Source: Geodermatophilus pulveris (GTDB lineage: Bacteria > Actinomycetota > Actinomycetes > Mycobacteriales > Geodermatophilaceae). From it: a stretch of DNA of 64,000 nt. This document shows, piece after piece, positions 44,505 through 54,071 of this stretch. Made by a program: the position numbers and the translations under genes. Positions within the stretch are counted from its first letter, which is position 1; every line of letters starts with the position of its first letter. Location of the stretch: NCBI RefSeq assembly GCF_900188375.1, contig NZ_FZOO01000007.1, positions 62,001 through 126,000 on the forward strand, written 5' to 3'. A model generated the notes under the pieces. The model was not told where the DNA came from. It saw nothing but the letters and a program-made list of their open reading frames with translations, and did no database searches.

Positions 44505-45367
44505 GCCGGGGGCTCCGTCGCGGCCAGCCGGGCGAAGTCGGCGACCGAGAGCTGCTCGCCGCGGGTGGCCGGGTCGATGCCGGCGGCGCGCAGCCGGGCC
44601 TCCGCGGCCGCGGGGCTGCCGGCCCAGCGGGCCAGTGCGGCCCGCAGCCCCTTGCGGCGGGTGGCGAACGCGGCATCGACGACGGCGAAGGTGGCGGCGC
44701 GGTCCCCCGCCGGCGGTGGCCGGCGGTCGAGGGCGACCAGGCCGGAATCCACGTTGGGCTCGGGCCAGAACACCCGGCGGCCGACGCTGCCGGCCCGGCG
44801 GACCTCGCCGTACCAGGCGGCCTTGACCGACGGGACGCCGTAGGCCGGCGCGCCCGGGGCGGCGGCCAGCCGCTCGGCGACCTCGGCCTGCACGAGCACC
44901 AGCGCGCGCCGCAGCGTGGGCAGCAGCTCCAGCAGGTGCAGCAGGACGGGCACCGCCACGTTGTACGGCAGATTGGCCACCAGCGCCGTCGGGGCCGGCG
45001 CGGGCAGCTCCCGGACCCGCAGCGCGTCGGCCTCGACGACGGTCAGCCGGCCGGCCAGGTCCGGGGTGCGCCCGGCCACCGTGCGCGGCAGCAGGGCCGC
45101 CAGCCGGGGGTCGATCTCGACGGCGGTGACGTGCCCGGCGACCGGCAGCAGCCCGAGGGTGAGCGAGCCGAGCCCGGGACCCACCTCGAGGACGACGTCG
45201 CCGGGGTCCAGCTCGGCGGTGCGCACGATGCGCCGGATGGTGTTGGCGTCGTGCAGGAAGTTCTGCCCGAGGCTCTTGGTCGGGCGCAGCCCGAGCTGCT
45301 GGGCCAGGTCGCGGATGGCGGCCGGGCCCAGCAGCCCGTCGGTCTGTCCAGGTGGGGTGCTCAGCAC
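44501..45367 (-). CDS. rsmA: 16S rRNA (adenine1518-N6/adenine1519-N6)-dimethyltransferase
   Basis: KsgA-type enzyme methylating two adenines in the 3' hairpin of 16S rRNA. Of 288 residues: [18 protein letters not shown] near 31, the SAM loop [16 protein letters not shown] near 58, [10 protein letters not shown] near 80, and catalytic [13 protein letters not shown] near 127. The C-terminal helical domain ends near [14 protein letters not shown] 45367 lies 8 bases from the rpfB stop; the longer open frame upstream overlaps rpfB and is not used. Confidence 0.96.
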   Translation of the reverse strand: MLSTPPGQTDGLLGPAAIRDLAQQLGLRPTKSLGQNFLHDANTIRRIVRTAELDPGDVVLEVGPGLGSLTLGLLPVAGHVTAVEIDPRLAALLPRTVAGRTPDLAGRLTVVEADALRVRELPAPAPTALVANLPYNVAVPVLLHLLELLPTLRRALVLVQAEVAERLAAAPGAPAYGVPSVKAAWYGEVRRAGSVGRRVFWPEPNVDSGLVALDRRPPPAGDRAATFAVVDAAFATRRKGLRAALARWAGSPAAAEARLRAAGIDPATRGEQLSVADFARLAATEPPA

Positions 45368-45375
45368 CGGTCCGA

Positions 45376-46470
45376 TCAGTTGAAGAGGTTCTTCCCGCAG
45401 TGCGGCCACTGCCCGGCGCCGGAGCGGGCGTAGAGCATCTGGGCGCGCTTGGTCTGCTCCTCGGCCGACGCCGCGGCGGGGTCGCCGCTGCCACCGACAG
45501 CGTTCCAGGTCGCCTGGGAGAACTGGTACATGCCCCGGTACTTGCCGGTGCCGCTGACCGCGGTGGGCCGGCCGCCGGACTCGCACTTGGCCAGCGCCGC
45601 CCAGTTCAGCCCGTCGGCCGTGGCCGGGACGGAGGTGGCCGGGCGGGGCTTGGTACCCACGGTGACCAGCTGGTCGACCGGCTCGCGGGTGACGGTGGTG
45701 GCCAGCTGCTCGCGGCCGGTCTCCACGCCGTCGGTGACGGTGACGCGGAAGGTGGTCACCTGCTCCCCCTCGACACCCTTCCGCGTGACGGTGTCGTCGC
45801 CCTCCAGGGCGGCGGGGTCCGGGGTCTCGACGGTGCGGTAGTCCACCGGCGACGGGACGGCGACCTCGCCGACCTGCACGCGGAAGACCTGCAGCCGCAT
45901 GTGGGCGAGCAGCGCCTGGCCGGGGTGGAGGCTGGCGCGGTCCGCCGGGCCGAGCGTGACGCCCTGCTCGGCGAGGAGCTCGCCGGCGGTGGCCGCGGTG
46001 GTGGTGACCACGCGCTCCTGGCCGTCCACGACGAGGGTGACGTCCTTGGGTGTGGTGATGGACAGCTCCATGCCGTCGAGCGGGAGGCGCTCGCTGCGGC
46101 TGGCGGAGACCACGAGGCCCTCGGCGCGGTACCCGAGCTGGGCCAGCGCCTCGTCGACCGACAGCGCGGTCACGTACACCTCGCTGCTGACGCCGTCCAC
46201 GGTGAGGGTGAGCGGGCGGGCGCGGTTGAGCACGACGGTGTCGCCGTCGCCGACCGCGGCGGCGGCGTCCGGGAGGACGACGTCGTGCGACCGCGGCTGC
46301 AGGCCCTCCTCCTCGAGCACCTCGCCGACGGTGTCGGCGTAGGTGCTGAGCTCACGGGCCTGCCCGTCGACGGTGAGCGTCACGGACTTCTGCGCGGCGA
46401 GGGCCAGCGAGCCGCCCACGAGTCCGAGCAGGACGAGGGCGAGGAGGACGGGCTTCAGGGGTCGGGGCAC
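45376..46470 (-). CDS. rpfB: Resuscitation-promoting factor RpfB
   Basis: Secreted or membrane-anchored muralytic enzyme that wakes dormant cells. The 364-residue product has an N-terminal span ([20 protein letters not shown]), three DUF348 repeats ([60 protein letters not shown]) and a G5 domain ([20 protein letters not shown] onward). The C-terminal Rpf lysozyme-like domain follows ([37 protein letters not shown]), its catalytic Glu in CESGG. GTG 46470 has GGAAGAG upstream. A good promoter lies about 160 bases upstream, leaving a long leader. Confidence 0.96.
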   Translation of the reverse strand: MPRPLKPVLLALVLLGLVGGSLALAAQKSVTLTVDGQARELSTYADTVGEVLEEEGLQPRSHDVVLPDAAAAVGDGDTVVLNRARPLTLTVDGVSSEVYVTALSVDEALAQLGYRAEGLVVSASRSERLPLDGMELSITTPKDVTLVVDGQERVVTTTAATAGELLAEQGVTLGPADRASLHPGQALLAHMRLQVFRVQVGEVAVPSPVDYRTVETPDPAALEGDDTVTRKGVEGEQVTTFRVTVTDGVETGREQLATTVTREPVDQLVTVGTKPRPATSVPATADGLNWAALAKCESGGRPTAVSGTGKYRGMYQFSQATWNAVGGSGDPAAASAEEQTKRAQMLYARSGAGQWPHCGKNLFN

Positions 46471-46630
46471 GGCTCTTCCAGGGTCAGGAGATCCCGGATG
46501 GAGGCGCGCGCGGGCACTCGCCGGCAGGGCGGGTACCGAGCGCGACCCGGCTCGGACGGCAGGCGACGGGGAGGCGGAGCTCCCGGTCGCGGTGCCCTCC
46601 GGGTCGGTCCCCACCCCGGCTGGTCACGAC

Positions 46631-46658
46631 ACGATAACGAGGACGGTGCATGTGGCAA
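46631..46658 (-). promoter_or_regulatory. Sigma-70-type promoter of rpfB
   Basis: On the minus strand, -35 TTGCCA (46653-46658) and -10 TATCGT (46631-46636) with a 16-base spacer, the most AT-rich patch in the 405-base gap 46471-46875. It implies a leader of roughly 150 bases before GTG 46470. I could not recognise a riboswitch in that leader. Confidence 0.5.
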
Positions 46659-46806
46659 CGGTGCGCGACGAGTGAACCAGCGGGGTGATGTGTCGACTCG
46701 TGGACGCGCCGACACCGTGAGTGACCGACGCGCCGTCTGAGGCGGGTGTGACGGGTGCGCAGTGCGAGCCGGGCGGGGTGATCAAGGCCACCGCCCCGAC
46801 CGCGCG

Positions 46807-46857
46807 ATCATGGCGTCCTGACCGCCCCCGAGCCCGAGGAGGTGGTCACGGCGCCAT
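46807..46857. repeat. Degenerate GATCATGGCG palindrome
   Basis: atcatggcg and ctgacc on the left, ggtggtcacggcgccat on the right, matching the arms of the hairpin at 12787-12840 with several changes. It lies just beyond the stop of the minus-strand membrane protein at 46876. The rest of the gap 46659-46806 shows nothing else. Confidence 0.4.
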
Positions 46858-46875
46858 GCACACGGGGACGACGGA

Positions 46876-47715
46876 TCACCTCGTCAGGGCGCGGTCGTCG
46901 ACCCGGACCGGCTTGAGCCAGGTGACCAGGAAGACGGCGAGGGCGAGGCCCGCGGCGATCCCGGCGAACCCGCCGGCGACCAGGGCCACGGGCAGCAGGT
47001 CGACGCCCGAGGTGACGCGGTCACCGAGGTCGATGCCGGCCGCGAGCAGCAGCGCCCCCAGCGGCAGCAGCGCCAGCACGCTCACCGCCGCGGCGACCAG
47101 GTGCACCGTCCAGGTGCGCAGCGCCTCGTCGAGCGGCACGTCGGCTCCCTCGGCGGGCAGCGGGCGCAGCAGCGCGCGCAGCAGCGCCACCTCGGCGAGC
47201 AGCCAGGCGAGCAGCGGGAGGGCGACGGCGACCCAGCCGACGCTGTCGGGCAGCTCGCCGCTGCGCCACATGAGGACGGCGGTGAGCAGCTCGGCGGCGA
47301 CGACGGCGCGGGTGGCCCACAGCAGCCCCGGGGAGATCAGCTCCGACTGCCGGGGGCGGCGGGCCGGGGAGCCGGTCCGCCAGCGCGGCCGCGGGCGGGT
47401 GGCCTCGGCGAGGACGACGCCCAGCAGCAGCCCGATGACCAGGGCCGGCAGCCAGAGGAACACCGACGCCTCCGCGAACACCGCGATGCTGACGCCGATC
47501 GCCACCACGCCGAGCAGGAAGCCCAGCTGCCGGACGCGCCGCCCGTGCTGGGCCTGGCGGCGCAGCACGGCGAGCCCCTCGGGCGTGGGGGTGGTGAACC
47601 CGACCGCCGCTGCGGCCACGGCGCGGCGGCCCGCGGCCAGGGCCCACGCGCGGGCGAGCAGGACACCGGGGACCAGCACGGCGATGAACAGGACGACGGC
47701 GATGAGGCGGCCCAC
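46876..47715 (-). CDS. Polytopic membrane protein of unknown function
   Basis: A 279-residue protein with about seven hydrophobic segments: LIAVVLFIAVLVPGVLLARA at the N-terminus, LGFLLGVVAIGVSIAVFA near 64, LPALVIGLLLGVVLAEA near 89, VAVALPLLAWLLAEVALLRA near 162, VSVLALLPLGALLLAAG near 210 and FAGIAAGLALAVFLVTWL near 251. I recognise no conserved domain. GTG 47715 has no good Shine-Dalgarno; GACACT lies seven bases upstream. It follows tatD on the same strand after 67 bases. Confidence 0.7.
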   Translation of the reverse strand: MGRLIAVVLFIAVLVPGVLLARAWALAAGRRAVAAAAVGFTTPTPEGLAVLRRQAQHGRRVRQLGFLLGVVAIGVSIAVFAEASVFLWLPALVIGLLLGVVLAEATRPRPRWRTGSPARRPRQSELISPGLLWATRAVVAAELLTAVLMWRSGELPDSVGWVAVALPLLAWLLAEVALLRALLRPLPAEGADVPLDEALRTWTVHLVAAAVSVLALLPLGALLLAAGIDLGDRVTSGVDLLPVALVAGGFAGIAAGLALAVFLVTWLKPVRVDDRALTR

Positions 47716-47782
47716 GCGGCCCAGTGTCCCCCGGAATGCCGGGGCGTGACGCCGGCCGGGTCCGGCTCCTCGGGTCCGCCCA

Positions 47783-48646
47783 CTACCAGGGGCCGAAGAG
47801 GCGCTCGGCGGTCGAGGTCAGGTGGGCGCAGAGCTCGGCCAGCGGCACGCCGGTGACCTCGGCCAGCGCGCGGACCGTGTGCGGCACCAGCCGGGAGCCG
47901 TTGGGCCGGCCGCGGTGCGGGACCGGGGTGAGGAACGGCGCGTCGGTCTCCACCAGCAGCTGGTCCACCGGGGTCAGCGCGGCGGTCTCGCGCAGGTGGC
48001 CGGCGTTGGCGAAGGTCAGCGTGCCGGCGAAGGAGAGCACCCAGCCCCGCTCGACGCAGGCCCGCGCGAACCCCGGGTCGCCGGAGAAGCAGTGCATGAC
48101 CACCTGCTCGGGGGCGCCCTCGTCGTCCAGCACCCGGAGCACCTCGGCGTGCGCGTCGCGGTCGTGGACGACCAGCGCCACCCCGCGCGCCGCGGCGATG
48201 CGGGCGTGCGCGCGGAAGGAGGCCTCCTGCGCCGCCCAGCCGTCGGGCCCGGTGCGGTAGCGGTCCAGGCCGGTCTCGCCCACCGCCCGCACCCGCGGCA
48301 GCCCGGCGAGCCGGTCGATCTCGGCCAGGGCGTCGTCCGTCGCGGCGCCGGCGCCGGCCTCGTTGGGGTGTACGGCGACGGCGGCCAGCACGCGCGGGTG
48401 CCGGGCCGCCAGCTCCGCCGACCACCGCGACGAGGGCACGTCGACGCCGACCTGCACCAGCCGCGGGACGCCGACGGCGACGGCGGCCGCGATCTCGTCG
48501 TCGACGGCCGCGTCGTCGGGCCGGCGGTCCCCGTCGAGGGTGATGTCCAGGTGGGTGTGGCTGTCGACCGCGGGCGACGGGAGGGGCTCCGGGGACGGCG
48601 GCGGCTCGCCCCGCCGGTTGGCGCGCGACGCGGCCGAGCGGCTCAC
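47783..48646 (-). CDS. tatD: TatD family metal-dependent deoxyribonuclease
   Basis: TIM-barrel metallohydrolase with 3'-5' exonuclease activity in characterised members. The 287-residue product has [10 protein letters not shown] near 27 (metal-binding HxH), AVHPNEAG near 89, [10 protein letters not shown] near 115, [10 protein letters not shown] near 150, [11 protein letters not shown] near 170, and [10 protein letters not shown] near 220. GTG 48646 overlaps the metG stop, the common metG-tatD arrangement; in other Actinobacteria rpfB and rsmA follow, as they do here after one inserted gene. Confidence 0.93.
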   Translation of the reverse strand: MSRSAASRANRRGEPPPSPEPLPSPAVDSHTHLDITLDGDRRPDDAAVDDEIAAAVAVGVPRLVQVGVDVPSSRWSAELAARHPRVLAAVAVHPNEAGAGAATDDALAEIDRLAGLPRVRAVGETGLDRYRTGPDGWAAQEASFRAHARIAAARGVALVVHDRDAHAEVLRVLDDEGAPEQVVMHCFSGDPGFARACVERGWVLSFAGTLTFANAGHLRETAALTPVDQLLVETDAPFLTPVPHRGRPNGSRLVPHTVRALAEVTGVPLAELCAHLTSTAERLFGPW

Positions 48647-50436
48647 TCCCCGCCCTCGAGCCGCCGCAGTTCGTCGGCGACGATCGACTCGTCGAGCTTC
48701 GTGAACACGGGGGTGGGCGGCGACAGCGGCGTCCCGGGCGGCAGCGGCCGGGAGGCCCACACCGCCTGGCCCTCGGCGTAGTCGCCGGTGATGACCGGGT
48801 AGGGCGAGCCGTCGTCGAGGTCGGTGACCTCCTCGACCCGCGGCGCCGGCGACCACACGCCGGTGCCGCCGAGCAGCTCGTGCACCTTCTGCGCGGAGTG
48901 CGGGAGGAAGGGGGTGAGCAGCGCGTTGCAGTCGCTGACCGCCTGCAGCGCGGTGTGCAGCACGGTGTCCCGGCGGGCCGGGTCCTCCTTGAGCTTCCAC
49001 GGCGCCTGGTCGGACAGGTACTTGTTCGCCTCGCCCACCACCCGCATCGCCTCGGCGGCCGCGGCCTTCTGCCGGTTGCGGGCCAGCAGCTCCCCCACCG
49101 CGCCGAACGCGCCGGACGTGGCGCCGAGCAGCGCCCGGTCGGCGTCGGTGAGCTCCGCGGGCGCCGGGACGGCGCCGACGTTCTTGGCCGCCATCGACAC
49201 CGTGCGGTTGACCAGGTTGCCCCAGCCGGCGACCAGCTCGTCGTTGTTGCGGCGCAGGAACTCCGCCCAGGTGAAGTCGGTGTCCTGGCTCTCCGGGCCG
49301 GCCGCGGCGATGAAGTAGCGCAGCGCGTCGGCGTCGTAGCGGGCCAGGAAGTCGCGCACGTAGATGACCACCTGGCGGGAGGAGGAGAACTTGCGCCCCT
49401 CCATGGTGAGGAACTCGCTGGAGACGACCTCGGTGGGCAGGTTGAGCCGGCCCAGCGAGCCCGGCGTCCCGCCCTTGTCGCCCTCGCCGTCGTAGCCGAG
49501 CAGCTGCGCCGGCCAGATCTCGGCGTGGAAGACGATGTTGTCCTTGCCCATGAAGTAGTAGGCGCCCGCCTCGGGGGTCTGCCACCACGCACGCCAGGCC
49601 TCCGGGTCGCCGCTGCGCCGGGCCCACTCGATGGACGCCGACAGGTAGCCGACGACGGCGTCGAACCAGACGTAGATCCGCTTGTCCGGCCGGTCCCGCC
49701 AGCCGTCCAGCGGGACGGGCACCCCCCAGTCGATGTCGCGGGTGTAGCTGCGCGGCCTGAGGTCGGTGAGCAGGTTCCGGGCGAAGTTGAGGACGTTGGG
49801 CCGCCAGCCCTCGCGGGTGGCCAGCCAGTCGCCGAGGGCCCGGGTGAACGCCGGCAGGTCGAGGAAGTAGTGCTCCTCCTCGACGAACCTCGGCGTCTCT
49901 CCGTTGATCCGGCTCCTCGGGTTGATCAGGTCGACCGGGTCGAGCTGGTTGCCGCAGTTGTCGCACTGGTCGCCGCGGGCGCCGTCGTAGCCGCAGATGG
50001 GGCAGGTGCCCTCGATGTAGCGGTCGGGCAGGGTGCGCCCGGTCGAGGGGCTGATCGCGCCGAGCGTCGTCTTCGGGAAGACGTAGCCGTTCTTCAGCAG
50101 GCCGAGGAAGATCTCCTGGCTGATCGCCGCGTGGTTGACCGTCGTCGTGCGGGTGAACAGGTCGTAGGACAGCCCGAGGGACTGCAGGTCGCCGACGATG
50201 ACGCGGTTGTTGCGGTCGGCGATCTCCCGCGGGCTCACGCCCTCGGCGTCGGCGGCGACGGTGATCGGCGTCCCGTGCTCGTCGGTGCCGCTGACCATCA
50301 GCACCCGGTCCCCCACCATGCGGTGGTAGCGGCTGAAGACGTCGGAGGGGACGCCGAAGCCGGAGACGTGGCCGATGTGCCGCGGGCCGTTGGCGTAGGG
50401 CCAGGCCACGGCGGTCAGGATGTGCCGATCACTCAC
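48643..50436 (-). CDS. metG: Methionyl-tRNA synthetase
   Basis: Class I aminoacyl-tRNA synthetase, 597 residues. The HIGH-equivalent is [11 protein letters not shown] (14-24); the zinc insertion has [18 protein letters not shown] near 143; [15 protein letters not shown] near 258 binds methionine; the KMSKS loop appears as GRKFSSSRQ near 350. This is the variant found in the E. coli-like MetG branch. There is no C-terminal dimerisation (EMAP) domain. GTG 50436 has no Shine-Dalgarno, but TAGTGT lies six bases upstream, so a leaderless message is likely. Confidence 0.96.
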   Translation of the reverse strand: MSDRHILTAVAWPYANGPRHIGHVSGFGVPSDVFSRYHRMVGDRVLMVSGTDEHGTPITVAADAEGVSPREIADRNNRVIVGDLQSLGLSYDLFTRTTTVNHAAISQEIFLGLLKNGYVFPKTTLGAISPSTGRTLPDRYIEGTCPICGYDGARGDQCDNCGNQLDPVDLINPRSRINGETPRFVEEEHYFLDLPAFTRALGDWLATREGWRPNVLNFARNLLTDLRPRSYTRDIDWGVPVPLDGWRDRPDKRIYVWFDAVVGYLSASIEWARRSGDPEAWRAWWQTPEAGAYYFMGKDNIVFHAEIWPAQLLGYDGEGDKGGTPGSLGRLNLPTEVVSSEFLTMEGRKFSSSRQVVIYVRDFLARYDADALRYFIAAAGPESQDTDFTWAEFLRRNNDELVAGWGNLVNRTVSMAAKNVGAVPAPAELTDADRALLGATSGAFGAVGELLARNRQKAAAAEAMRVVGEANKYLSDQAPWKLKEDPARRDTVLHTALQAVSDCNALLTPFLPHSAQKVHELLGGTGVWSPAPRVEEVTDLDDGSPYPVITGDYAEGQAVWASRPLPPGTPLSPPTPVFTKLDESIVADELRRLEGGE

Positions 50437-50442
50437 GCGCCC

Positions 50443-50448
50443 ACACTA
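50443..50448 (-). promoter_or_regulatory. Candidate -10 element for a leaderless metG transcript
   Basis: TAGTGT on the minus strand, exactly six bases (gggcgc) before GTG 50436; fits TAnnnT. Confidence 0.4.
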
Positions 50449-50468
50449 CGGAGCGCCGTCCAGCGGGT

Positions 50469-51068
50469 TCAGGGCCGTCCGGTGCCCGCCGTGGCCGGGG
50501 TCTCGGGGGTCGCGCCGGGCGCCGGGACGGCGAGCGCGACGGTGACCAGCGCCAGCCCGATGACGGCGAGGGTGGCCGCGCGGGTCCGCGGTCCGGCGGC
50601 GGCCCGCTGCGGGCGGGGCTCCCGGGTGCGCGGTCCGTGGGCGGCCCAGACGAGGGCGGACGGCGCGCCGGCCAGCAGCAGCTTGCCGACGGGCAGGCCG
50701 AGGGCCAGCAGCGCGAGGGCCGGCAGGGGCAGGCCGACCGGGAGCGCGTCGAACAGCGGGGTGAGCAGCGCCAGCACCAGCAGCCCCCCGACGAGGGCGG
50801 CCTCGGCGGTGGCCACGGCGGTGTGGAGCCGCCGTCCGGACCGGTCGAGCAGCGCGACGCCGCCGCCGGCGCACAGCACCACCCAGCCGGCGAGGAGCAG
50901 CAGCAGGGCCGCCACGACCGGGCCGGCCGGGCGCAGCGGCGACAGCAGCAGCCCGTCCAGGCCGGTCAGCCCGCCGGCCAGCAGTGCGACGGCCTCCAGG
51001 ACGCCGAGGGCCGCGGCGGCCAGCACGGTGACCGGCGGGCGGCGCGGGGTGTCGGCGGTGGTCGCCAC
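50469..51068 (-). CDS. Small polytopic membrane protein of unknown function
   Basis: A 199-residue protein with about five hydrophobic spans (TVLAAAALGVLEAVALLAGG near 14, VVAALLLLLAGWVVLCAGG near 51, ALVGGLLVLALL near 90, LPALALLALGLPVGKLLLAG near 114, TLAVIGLALVTVALAVP near 165). No domain recognised. GTG 51068 has GGGAGAGC upstream. It sits between metG and the amino-acid permease on the same strand. Confidence 0.65.
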   Translation of the reverse strand: MATTADTPRRPPVTVLAAAALGVLEAVALLAGGLTGLDGLLLSPLRPAGPVVAALLLLLAGWVVLCAGGGVALLDRSGRRLHTAVATAEAALVGGLLVLALLTPLFDALPVGLPLPALALLALGLPVGKLLLAGAPSALVWAAHGPRTREPRPQRAAAGPRTRAATLAVIGLALVTVALAVPAPGATPETPATAGTGRP

Positions 51069-51174
51069 GGTGCTGCTCTCCCTGACCGGGGACGGCGGTC
51101 CCCGATCAGGTCGGCCGGTCCCGCGCCGCGGAGCAGCCTCGCGCCGCCCCGCTCACCCTCCGGGGTGAGACCGG

Positions 51175-52698
51175 TCAGCCGTCCGCGTCGCGGCGCGCCG
51201 CCTCCCGGTCCCCGGCGGTCGCCGGGTCGAGCGACCCCCCGGTGGCGAGCCGGCTGGTGTGCCGCCCGTAGAGGAGGTAGACGACGACGCCGAGGAGCAT
51301 CCAGATCCCGAACCGGAGCCACGTGTTGCCGGGCAGGTTGGCCATCAGCCAGAAGCAGGCCAGGGCCGAGGCGATCGGCAGGACCGGCATCAGCGGCACC
51401 CGGAAGGACCGGGGCAGGTCCGGCCGGGTGCGGCGCAGCACGACCACCCCGATCGAGACCAGCACGAAGGCGAACAGCGTGCCGATGTTGACCAGCTCGG
51501 CCAGCTCCGCCAGCGGCACCACCGCGGCGAGGACCGCGACGAAGACCCCGGTGGCGATCGTGATCCTGTACGGCGTGCCGTAGCGGGGGTGCACCGCGGC
51601 GAACCGCGGGGGCAGCAGGTGGTCGCGGCTCATGGCGAACAGCACCCGCGACTGCCCGAGCATCAGGATCATGACCACCGAGGTGAGCCCGGCCAGCGCG
51701 CCGATCGAGATGATGCTGGCGAAGACGGGCAGCCCGACGCTGCTGAAGGCCTCCGACAGGGGCGCCTCGGCGGACAGCTCGGTGTAGTCCTGCATGCCGA
51801 CGACGACCAGCGAGACGGCCACGTAGAGGACCGTGCAGACGGCCAGGGAGCCGAGGATCCCGCGGGGCATGTCCCGCTTCGGGTCCCTCGTCTCCTCCGC
51901 GGCCGTGGCCACGATGTCGAAGCCGATGAAGGCGAAGAAGACGATCGACGCGCCGGCGATGACCCCGCCCCAGCCGAAGGTGCCCGGGCTGAACCCGAAC
52001 AGCGTCTGGACCAGCGGGGCGTCCCAGCCGCTCGCGTCCGCCGCGGCGGGCTGGGCCGGCGGCACGAACGGGGTGTAGTTGGCCGCCTGGACGTAGAAGA
52101 AGCCGACCACGATCACCAGCAGCACGATGGCGACCTTGATCGCCACGATCACCGAGGTCACCCGGGAGGAGAGCTTGATGCCCAGCACCAGCACCGCGGT
52201 CATCACCGCGACGATGACGACCGCCGGGATGTTGAACCTCGCCTCCTCACCGGCGATCACGGTGGGCAGCGGGATGCCCAGGTCGCCCAGCAGCTGGTTG
52301 AGGTAGCCCGACCAGCCGACCGCCACCGTGGCCGCACCCAGAGCCAGCTCCAGGACGAGGTCCCAGCCGATGATCCAGGCGACGAACTCGCCGAACGTGG
52401 CGTAGGAGAACGTGTACGCCGACCCGGCCACCGGCACCGTCGAGGCGAACTCGGCGTAGCAGAGCGCGGCCAGCCCGCAGACCACGCCGGCGATGACGAA
52501 GGAGATCGCGACGGCCGGTCCGGCCTGGTCCCGGGCGACCAGCCCGGTGAGCACGAAGATGCCGGTGCCGATGATCACGCCGACGCCGAATACGGTGAGG
52601 TCCAGGCCGGAGAGGTTCTTCTTGAGCCGGTGCTCCGGCTCGTCGGTGTCGCGGATGGAGTCCTCGACGGACTTCACCCGGCGGGTGCTGGCGGCCAC
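51175..52698 (-). CDS. APC superfamily amino-acid permease
   Basis: Secondary transporter of 507 residues with twelve or more spans. The N-terminal LTVFGVGVIIGTGIFVLTGL near 34-53 is the substrate-binding signature of the cationic amino-acid transporter branch, followed by YAEFASTVPVAGSAYTFSY near 81. FFAFIGFDIVATAAEETRDP near 255 and the C-terminal PVLPIASALACFWLMANL are also typical. Substrate probably arginine, lysine or another amino acid. GTG 52698 has GAGGACG upstream; the frame is open 15 codons further but without a better site. Confidence 0.88.
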   Translation of the reverse strand: MAASTRRVKSVEDSIRDTDEPEHRLKKNLSGLDLTVFGVGVIIGTGIFVLTGLVARDQAGPAVAISFVIAGVVCGLAALCYAEFASTVPVAGSAYTFSYATFGEFVAWIIGWDLVLELALGAATVAVGWSGYLNQLLGDLGIPLPTVIAGEEARFNIPAVVIVAVMTAVLVLGIKLSSRVTSVIVAIKVAIVLLVIVVGFFYVQAANYTPFVPPAQPAAADASGWDAPLVQTLFGFSPGTFGWGGVIAGASIVFFAFIGFDIVATAAEETRDPKRDMPRGILGSLAVCTVLYVAVSLVVVGMQDYTELSAEAPLSEAFSSVGLPVFASIISIGALAGLTSVVMILMLGQSRVLFAMSRDHLLPPRFAAVHPRYGTPYRITIATGVFVAVLAAVVPLAELAELVNIGTLFAFVLVSIGVVVLRRTRPDLPRSFRVPLMPVLPIASALACFWLMANLPGNTWLRFGIWMLLGVVVYLLYGRHTSRLATGGSLDPATAGDREAARRDADG

Positions 52699-52804
52699 GG
52701 CGTCCTCGCTCTCGGCACGGTCGGGACCCCGGCAGCGTGGCACGGGGCTCCCCCGCCCGCACGCCTACGCTGCCGGCGTCGAGTCGATGGGGAGAGGAGT
52801 GCGG

Positions 52805-53911
52805 ATGCCCGGCACGGAGGTCCCCCGCGGAACGCCACGCGGGCTGCCGACGGAACTCCCGTCGACCCGCCCCCGGCCCGAGGGCCGGCCGCGCACGACG
52901 CCGTCCCGGCCCCCGGGGGTGGGGCCGATCGTCGACTGCGCCGTCTACGTCGACGGGCACCGCCAGCCCCCGGTCGAGCCGCACGAGGCGCTGCCGGCCG
53001 CCGCGGCCCGGGGCGGCTTCGTCTGGCTGGGGCTCTACGCGCCGACCGAGGAGGAGCTGGGCACCATCGCCGCGCACTACGGGCTGCACCCGCTCGCCGT
53101 CGAGGACGCCGTCTACGCCCACCAGCGGCCCAAGCTCGAGCGCTACGGCGACGTCCTGTTCATGGTGCTGACCACCGCCACGTACGTGGAGCACGACCGG
53201 CTGACCGCGACCAGCGAGGTCGTGGACACCGGGGAGGTCATGGTCTTCGTCGGCCCGAACTACGTGATCACCGTGCGGCACGGTGAGCACGGCGCGCTGG
53301 CCGACCTGCGGCAGGGCCTGGAGGAGCAGACCGACCTGATGTGCCTGGGGCCGGCCGCGGTGCTCTACGCGGTCGCCGACCACGTGGTGGACGCCTTCGT
53401 CGACGTCGCCGCCGCCGTCGAGGAGGACGTCGAGGAGCTGGAGGCCTCGGTGTTCAGTCCCGAGCGGACCGACGACATCGGCCGGCTCTACCAGCTCAAG
53501 CGGGAGCTGCTGTCGCTGCGGCGGGCGGTCTCCCCGCTGGAGGTGCCGCTGCAGAAGCTGGCCGAGCGGCAGATCGACCCCGTCCCGGAGGCGATGCGCT
53601 CCTACTTCCGGGACGTCGAGGACCACGCCATCCGGGTGCGCGAGCAGGTCTCCGGCCTCGACGAGCTGCTCAGCTCGATCCTGCAGGCGTCGCTGGCGCG
53701 GGCCACGCAGGCCGACAACCAGGACATGCGCAAGATCAGCGCCTACGCCGGCATCATCGCCGTCCCCACGGCCATCGCCGGGATCTACGGGATGAACTTC
53801 GAGTTCATGCCCGAGCTGACCTGGCGGTACGGCTACTTCACGGTGCTGCTGATCATCGTCACGACGTGCTCCCTGCTCTACCGCGGCTTCAAGCGCAACG
53901 GCTGGCTGTAG
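52805..53911 (+). CDS. corA: Magnesium/cobalt transporter CorA
   Basis: Pentameric Mg2+ channel. The 368-residue protein has an N-terminal cytoplasmic domain after a Pro/Arg-rich leader of about 45 residues, a long helical region (DHVVDAFVDVAAAVEEDVEE; GRLYQLKRELLSLRRAVSPL), and two C-terminal spans. The first ends in the hallmark YGMNFEFMPE near 334 and the second is TVLLIIVTTCSLLYRGF. ATG 52805 is preceded by GAGAGGAG; an ATG at 52787 is an alternative. A 24-bp hairpin follows ten bases after the stop. Confidence 0.93.
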   Translation: MPGTEVPRGTPRGLPTELPSTRPRPEGRPRTTPSRPPGVGPIVDCAVYVDGHRQPPVEPHEALPAAAARGGFVWLGLYAPTEEELGTIAAHYGLHPLAVEDAVYAHQRPKLERYGDVLFMVLTTATYVEHDRLTATSEVVDTGEVMVFVGPNYVITVRHGEHGALADLRQGLEEQTDLMCLGPAAVLYAVADHVVDAFVDVAAAVEEDVEELEASVFSPERTDDIGRLYQLKRELLSLRRAVSPLEVPLQKLAERQIDPVPEAMRSYFRDVEDHAIRVREQVSGLDELLSSILQASLARATQADNQDMRKISAYAGIIAVPTAIAGIYGMNFEFMPELTWRYGYFTVLLIIVTTCSLLYRGFKRNGWL

Positions 53912-53921
53912 GGGCTCTCTC

Positions 53922-53985
53922 CAGGCATAGGAGGCAATGCACACGTCACGACCCCTCACACCGTGTGCATTGCCTCCTATGCCTG
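53922..53985. repeat. Perfect 24-bp hairpin, left flank of the DUF559 gene
   Basis: Arms 53922-53945 and 53962-53985 are fully complementary (caggcataggaggcaatgca and onward); the loop has 16 bases. The arm contains AGGAGG and, two bases later, ATG. Its core is repeated at 55012-55071 on the other side of the gene. It may terminate corA. Confidence 0.85.
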
Positions 53986-54071
53986 CTGAGGGTGGTGACG
54001 CCAGTGCCCCGGTCGTCCACAGATTCCGAACAGACTCGCCGTCCGCCGCCTGGAACGGCGAGGCTCCGCCC

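Noticed and set aside
46471-46630. ydaO/c-di-AMP riboswitch before rpfB
   Set aside because: I could not find the conserved core sequences by eye; kept only as a check in the findings.
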